Notes under the pieces: generated by a model
What the model was told of the DNA's origin: nothing
Database searches by the model: none
What the model saw: only the letters and a program-made list of their open reading frames with translations
Origin: Prorocentrum cordatum
Taxonomy: Eukaryota; Sar; Dinophyceae; Prorocentrales; Prorocentraceae
NCBI GenBank assembly: GCA_963575745.1
Contig: CAUYUJ010010377.1
Coordinates: 1-28,807 of the forward strand
DNA length: 28,807 nucleotides
Direction: 5' to 3'
Program-made: the position numbers and the translations under genes
In this document: positions 10,431 through 18,959 of the stretch, in pieces
Layout: each line of letters begins with the position of its first letter
Position numbering within the stretch: the stretch's first letter is position 1

Positions 10431-10621
10431 TTTTGGGGGGGGCCAAGGTCCTTTCGTTTCTGATTCTTCTATCCAGGGCCTCTTCCTGGCCACTAGGGGA
10501 TCAGGAACAACGAGAAGCGAGCACAATGAGAGATGAGCACGATTAGACATGAACGACGTGTACAGACCCTGCAGACCAGCACCTGGCCTTCTGACGCGCC
10601 CGGATCGTGCAGGCACGCTGG
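10431..10621. other. Unassigned spacer
   Basis: Short non-repetitive stretch between the satellite and the dispersed repeat. Nothing recognised. Confidence 0.5.
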
Positions 10622-11050
10622 CAGACGGCTAGAGCAGCGCCTGCGCCGCCGCCTGTGCTGCGCGCGGACTGACGCCCGCGCAGACCTTGGCAGACCTGGC
10701 TTCACGAGCTGGTGCTCGGGTCCTCGCCAAAGGGGCCCGAGGCCCTCGTGCTCCCGGCGCTCCCCGCGGCCGGCACTCGTGCAAGTCGGCGATGGCCTGG
10801 CACGCCGCCCGGCCAGATCGCTGCAGAGCGGCAGCGGCTGGGGTGCAGTCGGCGGGGGAAGGATCGAGCATGACAGAAGACGAGCCCCAGAAGGGGGGAT
10901 GAGCTGCAACCACGGCGCCAAAGTGTATGGGAAGGGTGCGCGTCTCTCTCTCTCTCCCCCCTCCACTTTGTCCCGGCCCTCAACGACCGCCCGAGTCGGG
11001 CCGCAGCGCCGCAGCACGGTTGCCTGCAGACCCCGTTCGTCACGGGTAGT
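10622..11050 (+). repeat. Dispersed repeat family, copy B
   Basis: Partner of 5985-6463, same orientation, with the shared blocks listed there. The copies differ by many substitutions and small indels, so the duplication is old. Copy B is followed 30-40 bp later by the target duplication and left end of foldback element 2. Confidence 0.65.
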
Positions 11051-11079
11051 CCACTGGTCAGCCACGGCTGTAGGGATGC

Positions 11080-11090
11080 ACATGTTTTCG
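11080..11090 (+). repeat. Left target-site duplication ACATGTTTTCG
   Basis: Identical to 12945-12955. The bases just outside the match differ on both sides, which fixes its length at 11 bp. Confidence 0.7.
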
Positions 11091-11395
11091 AAAGCGCGCC
11101 ACTGGATCACCCTGTAGTTGAAATTGAGAAGGGGTCCGAACTCGCCCCCCCCTCCCAGCCTTCAAAGGGGGGGTGAGATTTTCGACCCCCCCCCCCTTAA
11201 AGGGGGGGGGTCCAAACCCCCCCCCTCCCCCCGCCCCCCTTGAAGGGGGGGGGGTCTGGACCCCCCTCCCCCTCCCCCCCTTGGCGCTGGAAAGGGATGG
11301 GGGGGTTCGAACCCCCCCCTCCCCCCCTTTGCGCCGAACAGGGGGCCGGCAGAGGGCCTCTCCGGCAAGGGGGGGGGGGTCCGGCCTCGGGACAG

Positions 11396-12580
11396 TGAGT
11401 AGTGAGTAGTGAGTAGATAGTAGTGAGTAGTGAGCAGTGAACAGTGAGTAGTGAGTAGATCGTAGCGAGTAGTGAGGAGTGAGGAGTGAGTAGTGAGTAG
11501 TGCCCAGTTGGTAGTGAGAAGTGAGTAGCGAGTAGTGAATAGTGGGTAGTGGGTAGTGGGTAGTGAGTAGTGAGTAGCGAGTAGGGAGTAGCGAGTAGTG
11601 AATAGTGAGTCGCGAATAGGGCACTGTGAGTAGTGAGTAGTGAGGAGGGAGTAGTCAGTAGTGGGTAGCGAGTAGGGAGTAGTGAGTAGTGAGTAGTGAG
11701 TAGTGAGTAGCGAGTGGGGTGAAGGGAGAAGTGAGTTGTGAGTATTGACTAGTGAAAAGTGAGAAGTGGGTATTGAGTATTGGGCAGTGGGTAGTGCGTA
11801 AGGAGTAGCGAGTAGTGAGTAGTGAGCAGTGAGTGCTGTGTAGGGAGTAGGGACTAGCGGGTAGGGAGCAGCGGATAGTAAGTAGTGTGTTGTGGGCAGT
11901 GAGTAGTAAGTAGTGAATTGTGAGTACTCAGTACTGAGTAGTGGATAGTGGTTACTGGGCACTAGATGGTGCTGAGTGAGTAGTGAGTAGTGGGCAGTGA
12001 GTCGTGCTTAGTGAGTACTGAGTACTGGGTAGTGAGTAGTGAGTTGTGAGTAGTGAGTAGTGAGTCGTGAGTTGGGAGTAGTGAGTAGGGAGTAGTGGGT
12101 AGTGAGTAGTGGGAGCGTAGTGCGTAGTGAGTAGTGGGTAGTGAGTGGTGCGTTTTGGGTAGCGAGTAGGGTGTAGGGAATAGCGAGTAGTGAGTGATGA
12201 GTAGAATGTACTGTGCAGTGAGTAGGGAAAAGCGAGTAGTGCATAGTGAGTAGTGAATTGTGGGCAGTGTGTAGTGAGTAGTGAAGTGTGAGTTTGACTA
12301 GTGAGTAGTGGATAGTGATTAGTGGGTAGTCAGTAGTGATTAGTGATTTGTGCGTCGTGGGTCGTGAGTTGTGTTTAGTGAGTAGTGAGTAGTTACTATT
12401 GAGTAGGGGATAGTGAGTAGTGAGTTGTGAGTAGGGATTAGTGAGTAGTGGGTACTGGGTAGTGGGTAGTGGGTAGTGAGTAGTGAGTCGTGAGTAGTGA
12501 GTGGTGAGTAGTGAAAAGTGAGTAGTGAGTAGCGAGTAGTGAGTAGTGGGAGGTGAGTAACTCATAATGAGTAGTCAGTA
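11396..12580. repeat. GTGAGTA 7-bp minisatellite, ~1.18 kb
   Basis: Some 165 imperfect units of GTGAGTA (variants GTGGGTA, GCGAGTA, GTGAGTT). On the minus strand the array reads TACTCAC, and the period of 7 gives HYSLLTT-type repeats open in all frames. It forms the core of foldback element 2. It is followed at 12590-12660 by GGGTTAGGG-like degenerate G-rich sequence. Confidence 0.93.
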
Positions 12581-12779
12581 CTGTTTGGGGCTATGGGTCG
12601 GGTTCGGGGTTAGGGTTGGAGCTTAGGGGAAGGGCGAGGATTAGCGTTAGGGGTGGTAGGGGTCGGGTTTCGGAGCCCGGGGGCGCCGTGGCGAAAGGGG
12701 AGGGGGGGGGCGCTCGAATTTGGCGGCCCAAGGGGGGGAGGGGGGGGGGGGGTCGGACCCCCCCCCCGTTTGAAAGGGG

Positions 12780-12900
12780 GGGAGGGGGGGGGTCCCCGAC
12801 GACGGATCGGGAAAGGGGGGGAGGGGAAGGGGGGTGTTCCCCGACGACGGATCGGGAAAGGGGGGGGGTCTCCGACGACGGATCGGAGAAACGGGGGGGG
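12780..12900. repeat. Three ~45-bp units CCCCGACGACGGATCGGG plus G run
   Basis: CCGACGACGGATCGG occurs three times (near 12797, 12842 and 12872), each followed by GAAA and a G run. The units belong to the right-hand hairpin array of foldback element 2. Confidence 0.85.
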
Positions 12901-12944
12901 GTCCCCCCCCCCTTCCTTGGGGAGATCCAGCGGCGCACACTCTT

Positions 12945-12955
12945 ACATGTTTTCG
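12945..12955 (+). repeat. Right target-site duplication ACATGTTTTCG
   Basis: Identical to 11080-11090 and directly abuts the right terminal inverted repeat. Confidence 0.7.
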
Positions 12956-13679
12956 GTATCAAGGCTGCCATTGGCAATTCCCTGTTTGGCCCATTCTTGA
13001 CTGTTCGACCCAAGGGTTATGCATCATGACCCTGCATCCTCATTGTTGTGGTTGACCGTAGGCCGCCCTCTGCGGGTCCAGTTCAGCGTCGTTAGCCAGT
13101 GTCGTGCCAAATCGACCTGGAGTCGAGCACGTCGCGCTTTTTTTGCACTACTCGAGGAACGCATTGTTTCTATCATTCGCCCGCGTGGCCACCAGCCTCA
13201 CTTGCCTCGATTGCCCATCCTCTTCCTTCTCCCAGCCACCCAACTCACTCCTTTCCTCCCACCCTGTGTGTGGTCTTTTATGGGAGCCTTGGAGGGTCCC
13301 AACATTCATTGTGGTTTGGGGGAGTTCGTCCGGGCTTCGTTGGATTTGGTCGGCATCTGGACGCAATCTGGACGAAAGGGTGAGGAGTGGTGGTCGAAAG
13401 CTGGACGAACTTCGGTCGAGATCACGTTTGCGATAGGGCCGCGGAGGTCCACAGGGGCTCCCATGAAGGCTCACCCAACACCCCCGTTCATTCCATCTTA
13501 CCTCCTTCTGCGACCACTTGCGAACTCTATCCTTGCGGGTCCAATCGACGCTGGGGTATCGGGCACCCCTGCTGGGGCTCATTCGGCTGCAGACATCCTT
13601 CGAATGCTGAGCCCCAGCCAGTTTCAGAATTTTGACCTGCACGGATAGAGTTCACAGCAGGTTGCCGACTTCTGTCATT
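12956..13679. other. Unassigned unique sequence; no supported gene
   Basis: About 720 bp without repeats. A plus-strand frame at 13019-13648 (209 codons) has no recognisable domain and starts inside sequence next to the transposon scar, so I do not call it. A good hairpin lies at 13571-13618. Confidence 0.45.
13571..13618. other. Hairpin with 11-bp perfect stem
   Basis: GCTGGGGCTCA (13571-13581) pairs perfectly with TGAGCCCCAGC (13608-13618), and TTCG and CGAA can extend it inside. No U run follows, so it is not a typical intrinsic terminator. Function unknown. Confidence 0.6.
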
Positions 13680-13835
13680 CAGTTTGCCGAGTGCTGACAG
13701 TCAGGCGCCTCGGCGCCCTCCCCGCCGCGCCTCCGTCGGCGAGCCGCTGCCATTGCCGCAGCATTGTCCGTCGGCCTGCGGGGGCTCGATGCGGACTACA
13801 GTTCTTGGATGAGGCTGCTTCTGGCAACGCAGGGG
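13680..13835 (+). repeat. Duplicated segment ending at microsatellite, copy 1
   Basis: Starts CAGTTTGCCGAGTGCTGAC and ends GGCTGCTTCTGGCAACGCAG plus GGG. It matches 14062-14155 on both sides of an insertion of about 60-70 bp unique to this copy. A (GAG)n tract starts at its last base. Confidence 0.7.
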
Positions 13836-13970
13836 AGGAGGAGGAGGAGGAGGAGGAGGAGGAGGAGGAGGAGGAGGAGGAGGATGAGGAGGAGGACGAG
13901 GAGGGGGAGGAGGAGGAGGAGGAGGAGGAAGAGGAGGAGGAGGGGCAGAAGGAGGAGGCAGAGACAGAGG
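13832..13970. repeat. (GAG)n microsatellite
   Basis: About 135 bp of GAG/GGA triplets with GAT, GAC and GGG interruptions. Confidence 0.93.
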
Positions 13971-14061
13971 AAGAGCAGTATTGATACAGTACCTTTTGAT
14001 TTCTCAAGCTGGTGTGCAAACGGCCCGCCTCATGCGAAATTTTTAACGGAGCCACGTCCAT

Positions 14062-14155
14062 CAGTCTGCTGAGTGCTGACCTCTGCCAGGCGAACTGCGG
14101 GGGCTCGACGCGGACCGCAGTTCCTGGATGGGGCTGCTTCTGGCAACGCAGGGGG
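14062..14155 (+). repeat. Duplicated segment ending at microsatellite, copy 2
   Basis: CAGTCTGCTGAGTGCTGAC then CTGCGGGGGCTCGACGCGGA and the same GGCTGCTTCTGGCAACGCAG end as copy 1. It runs into GGGGGA units and then (GAT)n. Confidence 0.7.
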
Positions 14156-14171
14156 AGGGGGAGGGGGAGGG

Positions 14172-14233
<62 letters not shown>

Positions 14234-14517
14234 CTGATGATGATGATGGTGGTGGTGATGATGATGATGATGATGCTGCTGATGATGATGATGGTGCTGA
14301 TGATGACTGCGATGATGCTGATGAATGATGCTGCTGATGATGAATTATGATGATGATGATGATGATGATGATGAGGATGAATGATGATGATGATGATGCT
14401 GATGCGGGTGATGCTGATGATGATGCTGATGGTGATGATGATGATGATGATGATGATGATGCTGATGATGATGCGGTGGTGATGATGATATGATGATGAT
14501 GATGATGATGATGATGC

Positions 14518-14613
<96 letters not shown>

Positions 14614-14653
14614 GGAGGAGGAGGAGGAGGAGGAGGAGGAGGAGGAGGAGGAG
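14172..14653. repeat. (GAT)n array followed by (GAG)n
   Basis: GAT triplets with GCT and GGT variants from 14172 to 14612, then pure GAG triplets to 14653. Confidence 0.95.
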
Positions 14654-14654
14654 T

Positions 14655-15365
14655 GACACGCTAACCCAGGATGCATCCACGTTGCTGCAATGCAGTCACC
14701 CGTCCAACGTCCCCTCATACGTCTCTACAGCCATCCCTGTTCTTTACGGGAAGCGCCCTCCCTTGAAAGACGAGCGTCCCGTGGGCTTTCCGTTGAGACG
14801 ACAGCCCCGTTTCAAATAGAAACCGCCCTCGTCACTCCATTGATGAGAAGCGCCACGAGGCACGCAGGAGTGATGCCATGATGTTCGAGGGGATTTCCAA
14901 TGAGATGCAGGCTTGGAGAAGTAGTCAGCCGCCGGTCATCCTCGTAACCTGTTGCGCAGGTCTGTGCGTGCATACGACGGGGGACCTGGGGCCAGGTGCC
15001 CCCGGGCCAGGACCACGACCGCAAACGTGCGGCCCAGGGCCTCCAGGGACAGCCCAGGGGGCCCCCCCACGGCCCAGCGGGCCCCCCCTCAGGAATCTCA
15101 GCGTCTTCGACTCACGAGAGTCGGCGGCGAGCGAGGGGGGCTTCCAGGGGTGACGTCTCGATGAGCTGCTGGAGTTTTCAGAAGCTCGTTTGGCCGTCTT
15201 TGGGATGGCACTGGGGAGCCTTGCAGCCTTCCTCGGGGCGGTCTTCGGCTGCCTTGGAACCGTTTGGGGGCCGAAGAGGGCGCCAGGGGAGAAGATGAGC
15301 GGGGCGACGTTCTGAGGACGGTCGCTTCGAGGGGGAGCGTCGGCCAAGAGACGCAAGAGGCGGCG
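14655..15365. other. Unassigned GC-rich spacer
   Basis: Mixed sequence, then from about 14970 a GGGCC/GGCCC-rich stretch with many short G and C runs. No gene, RNA or element end recognised. Confidence 0.45.
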
Positions 15366-15735
15366 GCGAGCGAGGGGGGAAGCGAGAGGGAGAAGGCCTT
15401 CTCAGAGGGCGGCGCGGCTCCTCAGAAGTCCTCGGCCTTGGGAGGGGTCTGCTGTGCCTGCGGGGAAGGCTCGGAGCACTTCCCACGAAGGCCAGGGGAC
15501 TTCCGAGCCTGCTGAAGGCCCGCCCCTTCTCTCCCCCCCCCCCCCAGGCCCCGCCCCCTCCTCCCGGCACGGGCCCAGGGGGCCCCACAAGAGGGCGCCA
15601 AGGTCGCTCCAGAACGCCCCCCCCCCGCCCAAGAGGCGCCCACGATTCGGCGAGCGAGGGGGGGAAGTGAGAAGGAGAAGGCCTTCTCAGCAGGCGGCGG
15701 GACTTCTCAGAAGCGCTCCGGCCTTCTGAGAAGTT
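15366..15735 (+). repeat. Imperfect ~85-bp direct repeat, two copies 284 bp apart
   Basis: Copy 1 (15366-15450) and copy 2 (15650-15735) both read GCGAGCGAGGGGGGAAG, then GAGAAGGCCTTCTCAG, then a GGCGGCG segment, CTCAGAAG and GGCCTT. The palindrome GAGAAGGCCTTCTC is conserved in both. Confidence 0.75.
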
Positions 15736-15804
15736 TTCCGTGTCTTCGGGGAATGCACTCCTCGTTGGCAATTTGCGATGCGAGTTCCTTCCGCCCAAGA
15801 TGTC

Positions 15805-16085
15805 TTCCTGCAGCTCCAGATGCCCCCAAGACGCCCCAAGAGAGCTCCAAGAGGTCCCCTCCGAGAGGGCCCTAGAAGGCCAAAGTCGTCACGAGTTCAC
15901 TGGGAAAACGTGCATGTTTGTCACATTCGCCTCCTGGCATCACAACAGCGTCCGAAAGGGCCCAGGATGCGGCCAATGACGCCCAGCAAGCGGATCGAGA
16001 GGCCCCCGAGACGGCCCAAGATGGCCCCGCGACGGTCCAGGAGGCGCCCAAGACGGCCCAAGACGTCCCCTGGAGAGCTCCAGGA
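15805..16085 (+). repeat. AAGACGGCCC-type minisatellite, locus 2
   Basis: Units such as CCCAAGACGGCCCAAGA and CCAAGAGGTCCCC, more decayed than at locus 1 and in the opposite orientation. Confidence 0.65.
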
Positions 16086-16120
16086 CCCAGGTGGGAAACT
16101 CGAGCTGACGTTTCGAGCTA

Positions 16121-16463
16121 CGAAGCAGAAACGCCACAAACATACACTTTCGGCGCTCCGCGCGGATTCCTTGGAGCTGCGCTGGACCACCCTGGCGGCG
16201 CCTCCTGCGCCGCCCCTGGCGCGCTCCGCGCGTCAGGGAGGGGGTCCAGCGCAGATCCAAGAAACCCGCGCGGAGCACGGAGGAGGAGGAGGAGAGGAGT
16301 AGGAGGATCAGGAGGAGGAGGAGGAGGAGGAGGAGGAGGAGGAGGAGGAGGAGGAGGAGGAAGGAGGAGGAGGGAGGAGGAGGGGGAGGAGAGGAGAGGA
16401 GGAGGAGGAGGAGGAAGGAGGAGGAGCACTGAAAGTTTATGCTTGTGGCGTTTTTTTCTTCTG
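16121..16463. mobile_element. Small inverted-repeat element split by (GGA)n
   Basis: The left arm (16121-16194) contains CGCCACAAACATACACTTTC, then GCTCCGCGCGGATTCCTTGG and CTGCGCTGGACC. The reverse complement of the right arm contains CGCCACAAGCATAAACTTTC, then GCTCCGCGCGGGTTTCTTGG and CTGCGCTGGACC. The right arm is interrupted between these blocks by about 150 bp of (GGA)n, and leaving that tract out of the alignment makes both arms collinear. Spacer between arms is about 40 bp. No protein. A small foldback or MITE-like element is the most likely reading. No target duplication seen. Confidence 0.6.
16279..16428. repeat. (GGA)n microsatellite inside inverted-repeat arm
   Basis: A GGA/GAG tract bounded on both sides by GGAGCAC (16272-16278 and 16423-16429). 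Confidence 0.85.
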
Positions 16464-17284
16464 ATCCGCCCCTGTGGCGGGACACACAGGCCTAGATCGA
16501 GGCTTGCGGGTCTTGGCCCAGCCTCCGTGGCCCAGGGATCACCGAGCTGGCGCTCGCTCTCCGGTCCCTTCGGGTACGCTCTCTGGATACCTCCCTCGAG
16601 CCTCGTTATGGTAAATCCAGGATATCTCGGAAGCGCGATATTCGCACAGGTAGTGTATGCTTGCGAGTTCATTTCGAATATCCTCCCTATGGCACCTCTG
16701 TAAGGCAAGTCTCGGGTACCTGGGTAAACAGATACCCAGTTGACAGTCTCGCTTCGCCGTTCAATTCGATCCCCTCGCCGTGCTCGGCTTCGCCGCTTAT
16801 GCACCAAGTGGAAGTCTTTTTTATATTTTCCGAGGTGGCCGCCCTGTGGAGCCACTTGCAGGAGCGAGTCTCAAGTGATCAAGCATACCACAGCATACCT
16901 TTTGCCGCTTCGTTCCTCCCCGCCCCCGCCTCGTTCCTCCTCCTCCCCCCCTCCTCCTCTCCCTGCTTCTCCTTCTCTAGTATTCTCTCTCCTTCTCGCC
17001 AGGCTGGCACGTCGTCTCACGTGGCATACTGTGTCGAAGCCTGCTGCCATCGATGGCCTCCAAAAATCCTCCTTGTCTTTCCATCCTTGCTGACCGCATG
17101 CAGGCCCTCCCTCGCCCGACTCCAGCGGTTGGCCGACGGCCTGCGGGGCCCTCGCGAAGCAGTGGCGCGGTCTCGTCCGCTCTCCCTGCCTCCCTGCTCC
17201 CTGCGGCGCCGTGCTTTACGCCCCCCCGAATCTATGGTGCCTCTGGGTCGGGTGCACCGAAGACCCACAGTACGGCATAGACAC
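16464..17284. other. Unassigned spacer
   Basis: About 820 bp of mostly unique sequence. A small hairpin CTGGGTA/TACCCAG lies at 16720-16739, and a CCTCCTCCTCC patch at 16930-16980. Frames across it carry no recognisable domain. Confidence 0.45.
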
Positions 17285-17310
17285 GATGATGATGTTTTCG
17301 ATTCTGATGA

Positions 17311-17387
<77 letters not shown>

Positions 17388-17707
17388 CAAATCATGACGA
17401 TGCTGCTGATGCTAATGCTGATGATGATTATGATGACGATGATGATGCTGCTGATGATGCTGATGCTGATGCTGATGCTGATGATGCTGTTGATGATGAC
17501 GATTCTGATAATGACAATGATGATCATGGTGGTGTTGATAGTGATGATGATGCTGATGATGATGCTGATGATGATGATGTTGATGAGGATCATGATCATG
17601 CTGCTGCTGATAATGATGATGCTGCTGATGATGATTATGATGATGGTGATGATGATGCTGCTGCTGCTGCTGATGATGATGATGATCATCAGCAGCTTCA
17701 TCATCAG

Positions 17708-17738
<31 letters not shown>

Positions 17739-17740
17739 GT
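17285..17740. repeat. (GAT)n array with terminal strand switch to (ATC)n
   Basis: GAT and GCT triplets run from 17285. At about 17688 the array turns over through GATGATCATCAGCAGC into CATCATC repeats to 17740, giving a long potential hairpin. Confidence 0.92.
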
Positions 17741-17984
17741 TCCCGAAGGTCCACACAGGCCTTCTTGGCTCGGCACGAGAGTGAGAGCACTGCCTGGTGC
17801 ACACGGCAGCTGGCTCGTGTCTCCGCCGCTGGTGTACCACACGCAGGGGCATCGAGGGCCCGGGTCCGGCGCACCCTCCTGGATCTTCCCCCTCCTCTTG
17901 GGCACCCTTCTGCGGCCTCCTGGGCCTCTCCCCGCGGCGCGGGGTCGCGAGATGGCTCGACGGGGCCCCACGCTCGATCATCTC

Positions 17985-18455
17985 CACGGCGGCGCGGGAG
18001 GCCCAGAAGACGGCCCAAATCGGCTCCAGTCTGTTCCCCAAGAAGGCTCCAGGAAGCCAAAATCGCACACGTTTCGCAGATTCGCCTTCCTTGGACGCTG
18101 TTCGGACCCAGAAAGCTTCTGGATCCGAACAGCTTCCATGACTTTCCACGAGGCTCCCGTGCTTGCCCCAAGACTGCCCAACAGGCCCCCAAGAGGAACC
18201 CCAAAAGTGCCCAATAGAGCCCCAAGACGGCCCAGGAGGCGCTCAAAACGGCCCAAAAGGGGTCCAAGGGGGGAAACTCCAAGTGACAATTCGAGCTTTC
18301 CGCCCGAAGTGGAACCCCGAGACCATCAGGAATACCCCAGAAGGCCTCTCAGAGGCAAAAGTCGCCCCACGAGGCCCCCGAATGGCCTCCAAGAGGCCTC
18401 AAGAGGCGTCCAAACTGTCTCCAAGAGGCGCCCGAGAAGCATGCCAAGAGACCCC
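17985..18455 (+). repeat. AAGACGGCCC-type minisatellite, locus 3, with embedded hairpin
   Basis: Degenerate units AGACGGCCCA and CCAAGAGG in plus orientation. They are interrupted at 18055-18150 by non-repeat sequence that carries a strong hairpin at 18097-18133. Confidence 0.6.
18097..18133. other. Strong 37-nt hairpin
   Basis: GCTGTTCGGA pairs perfectly with TCCGAACAGC. After one mismatch CCAGAA pairs with TTCTGG, leaving a 3-nt AGC loop. Confidence 0.75.
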
Positions 18456-18719
18456 AACAGGTATTCAAGAAGCCTCTGGCTACAACCCAAGCGCGGGGTC
18501 CAGATGCATCGAAGGCCAGTAGATAAGCAACCGATTACGTAGCCTTGCGAAGGGCCCAAGCATATGCAGTCACGCGTACCGCAGGGCGCGGCCCTCTCTT
18601 CGAAAGCAAGGGCGCCGCGGGACTGCGGAGAGGGGGCTGCTGCGCAGCAGGCGTGCACATTCGCGCGGAAGTTCTCGGGGAGCACGCTCCGCGTGAAGGG
18701 GGTTGAGGGGTGCAGGGCT

Positions 18720-18930
18720 CGTTTCGATTCCTCCGATTCGATTCGATTCGATTTCGATGGTTTCCGATTCCGATTCGATTCGACTTCGGATTCCGATTTG
18801 GGCTCCGATTTCTTATTGGAGGCACATTCGCCTGCCGATTTCCGCCCATTCGACTTCTCCCGACTCGGCTGCCGATTTCCGCCGATCCGACTCATTTCGA
18901 TCGCCGATCCGACTTATCGATTCGATTTTT
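18720..18930. repeat. CGATTC/CGATTT short-unit minisatellite
   Basis: Repeated GATTC, CGATTTC and CGACTTC units of 5-8 bp, purest at 18725-18800. Confidence 0.85.
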
Positions 18931-18959
18931 TGGGCGCCTGGGGGTGTGCCGAAATGGGC

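Larger units (their letters stand above)
11091..12944. mobile_element. Foldback element 2 with 11-bp target-site duplication
   Basis: The left end begins AAAGCGCGCCACTGGATCAC and the reverse complement of the right end begins AAGAGTGTGCGCCGCTGGAT. GCGCGCCACTGGATCACCC and GTGCGCCGCTGGATCTCCC match at 16 of 19 positions. Directly outside both ends is a perfect 11-bp direct repeat, ACATGTTTTCG, at 11080-11090 and 12945-12955. Inside are G-run/C-run hairpin arrays (11120-11390 and, inverted, 12690-12920) around a GTGAGTA minisatellite. There is no transposase. An 11-bp duplication with inverted ends is in the range known for Mutator-like elements, but I cannot assign the superfamily. Confidence 0.7.

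Noticed and set aside
9881-10446. 77-bp repeats as a CRISPR array or a repeat protein
   Set aside because: No variable spacers between conserved repeats; units are contiguous. The 77-bp period shifts frame each unit.
11058-12565. HYSLLTT repeat proteins on the minus strand
   Set aside because: Product of a 7-bp minisatellite that is open in every frame, inside a noncoding foldback element.
12590-12660. Interstitial telomere repeat (GGGTTAGGG, GCGTTAGGGG)
   Set aside because: Only one or two degenerate matches in generally G-rich sequence within a transposon. No tandem TTTAGGG array.
13019-13648. 209-codon plus-strand frame as a gene
   Set aside because: No recognisable domain, and overlapping frames on both strands are equally open. 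Starts beside a transposon insertion scar.
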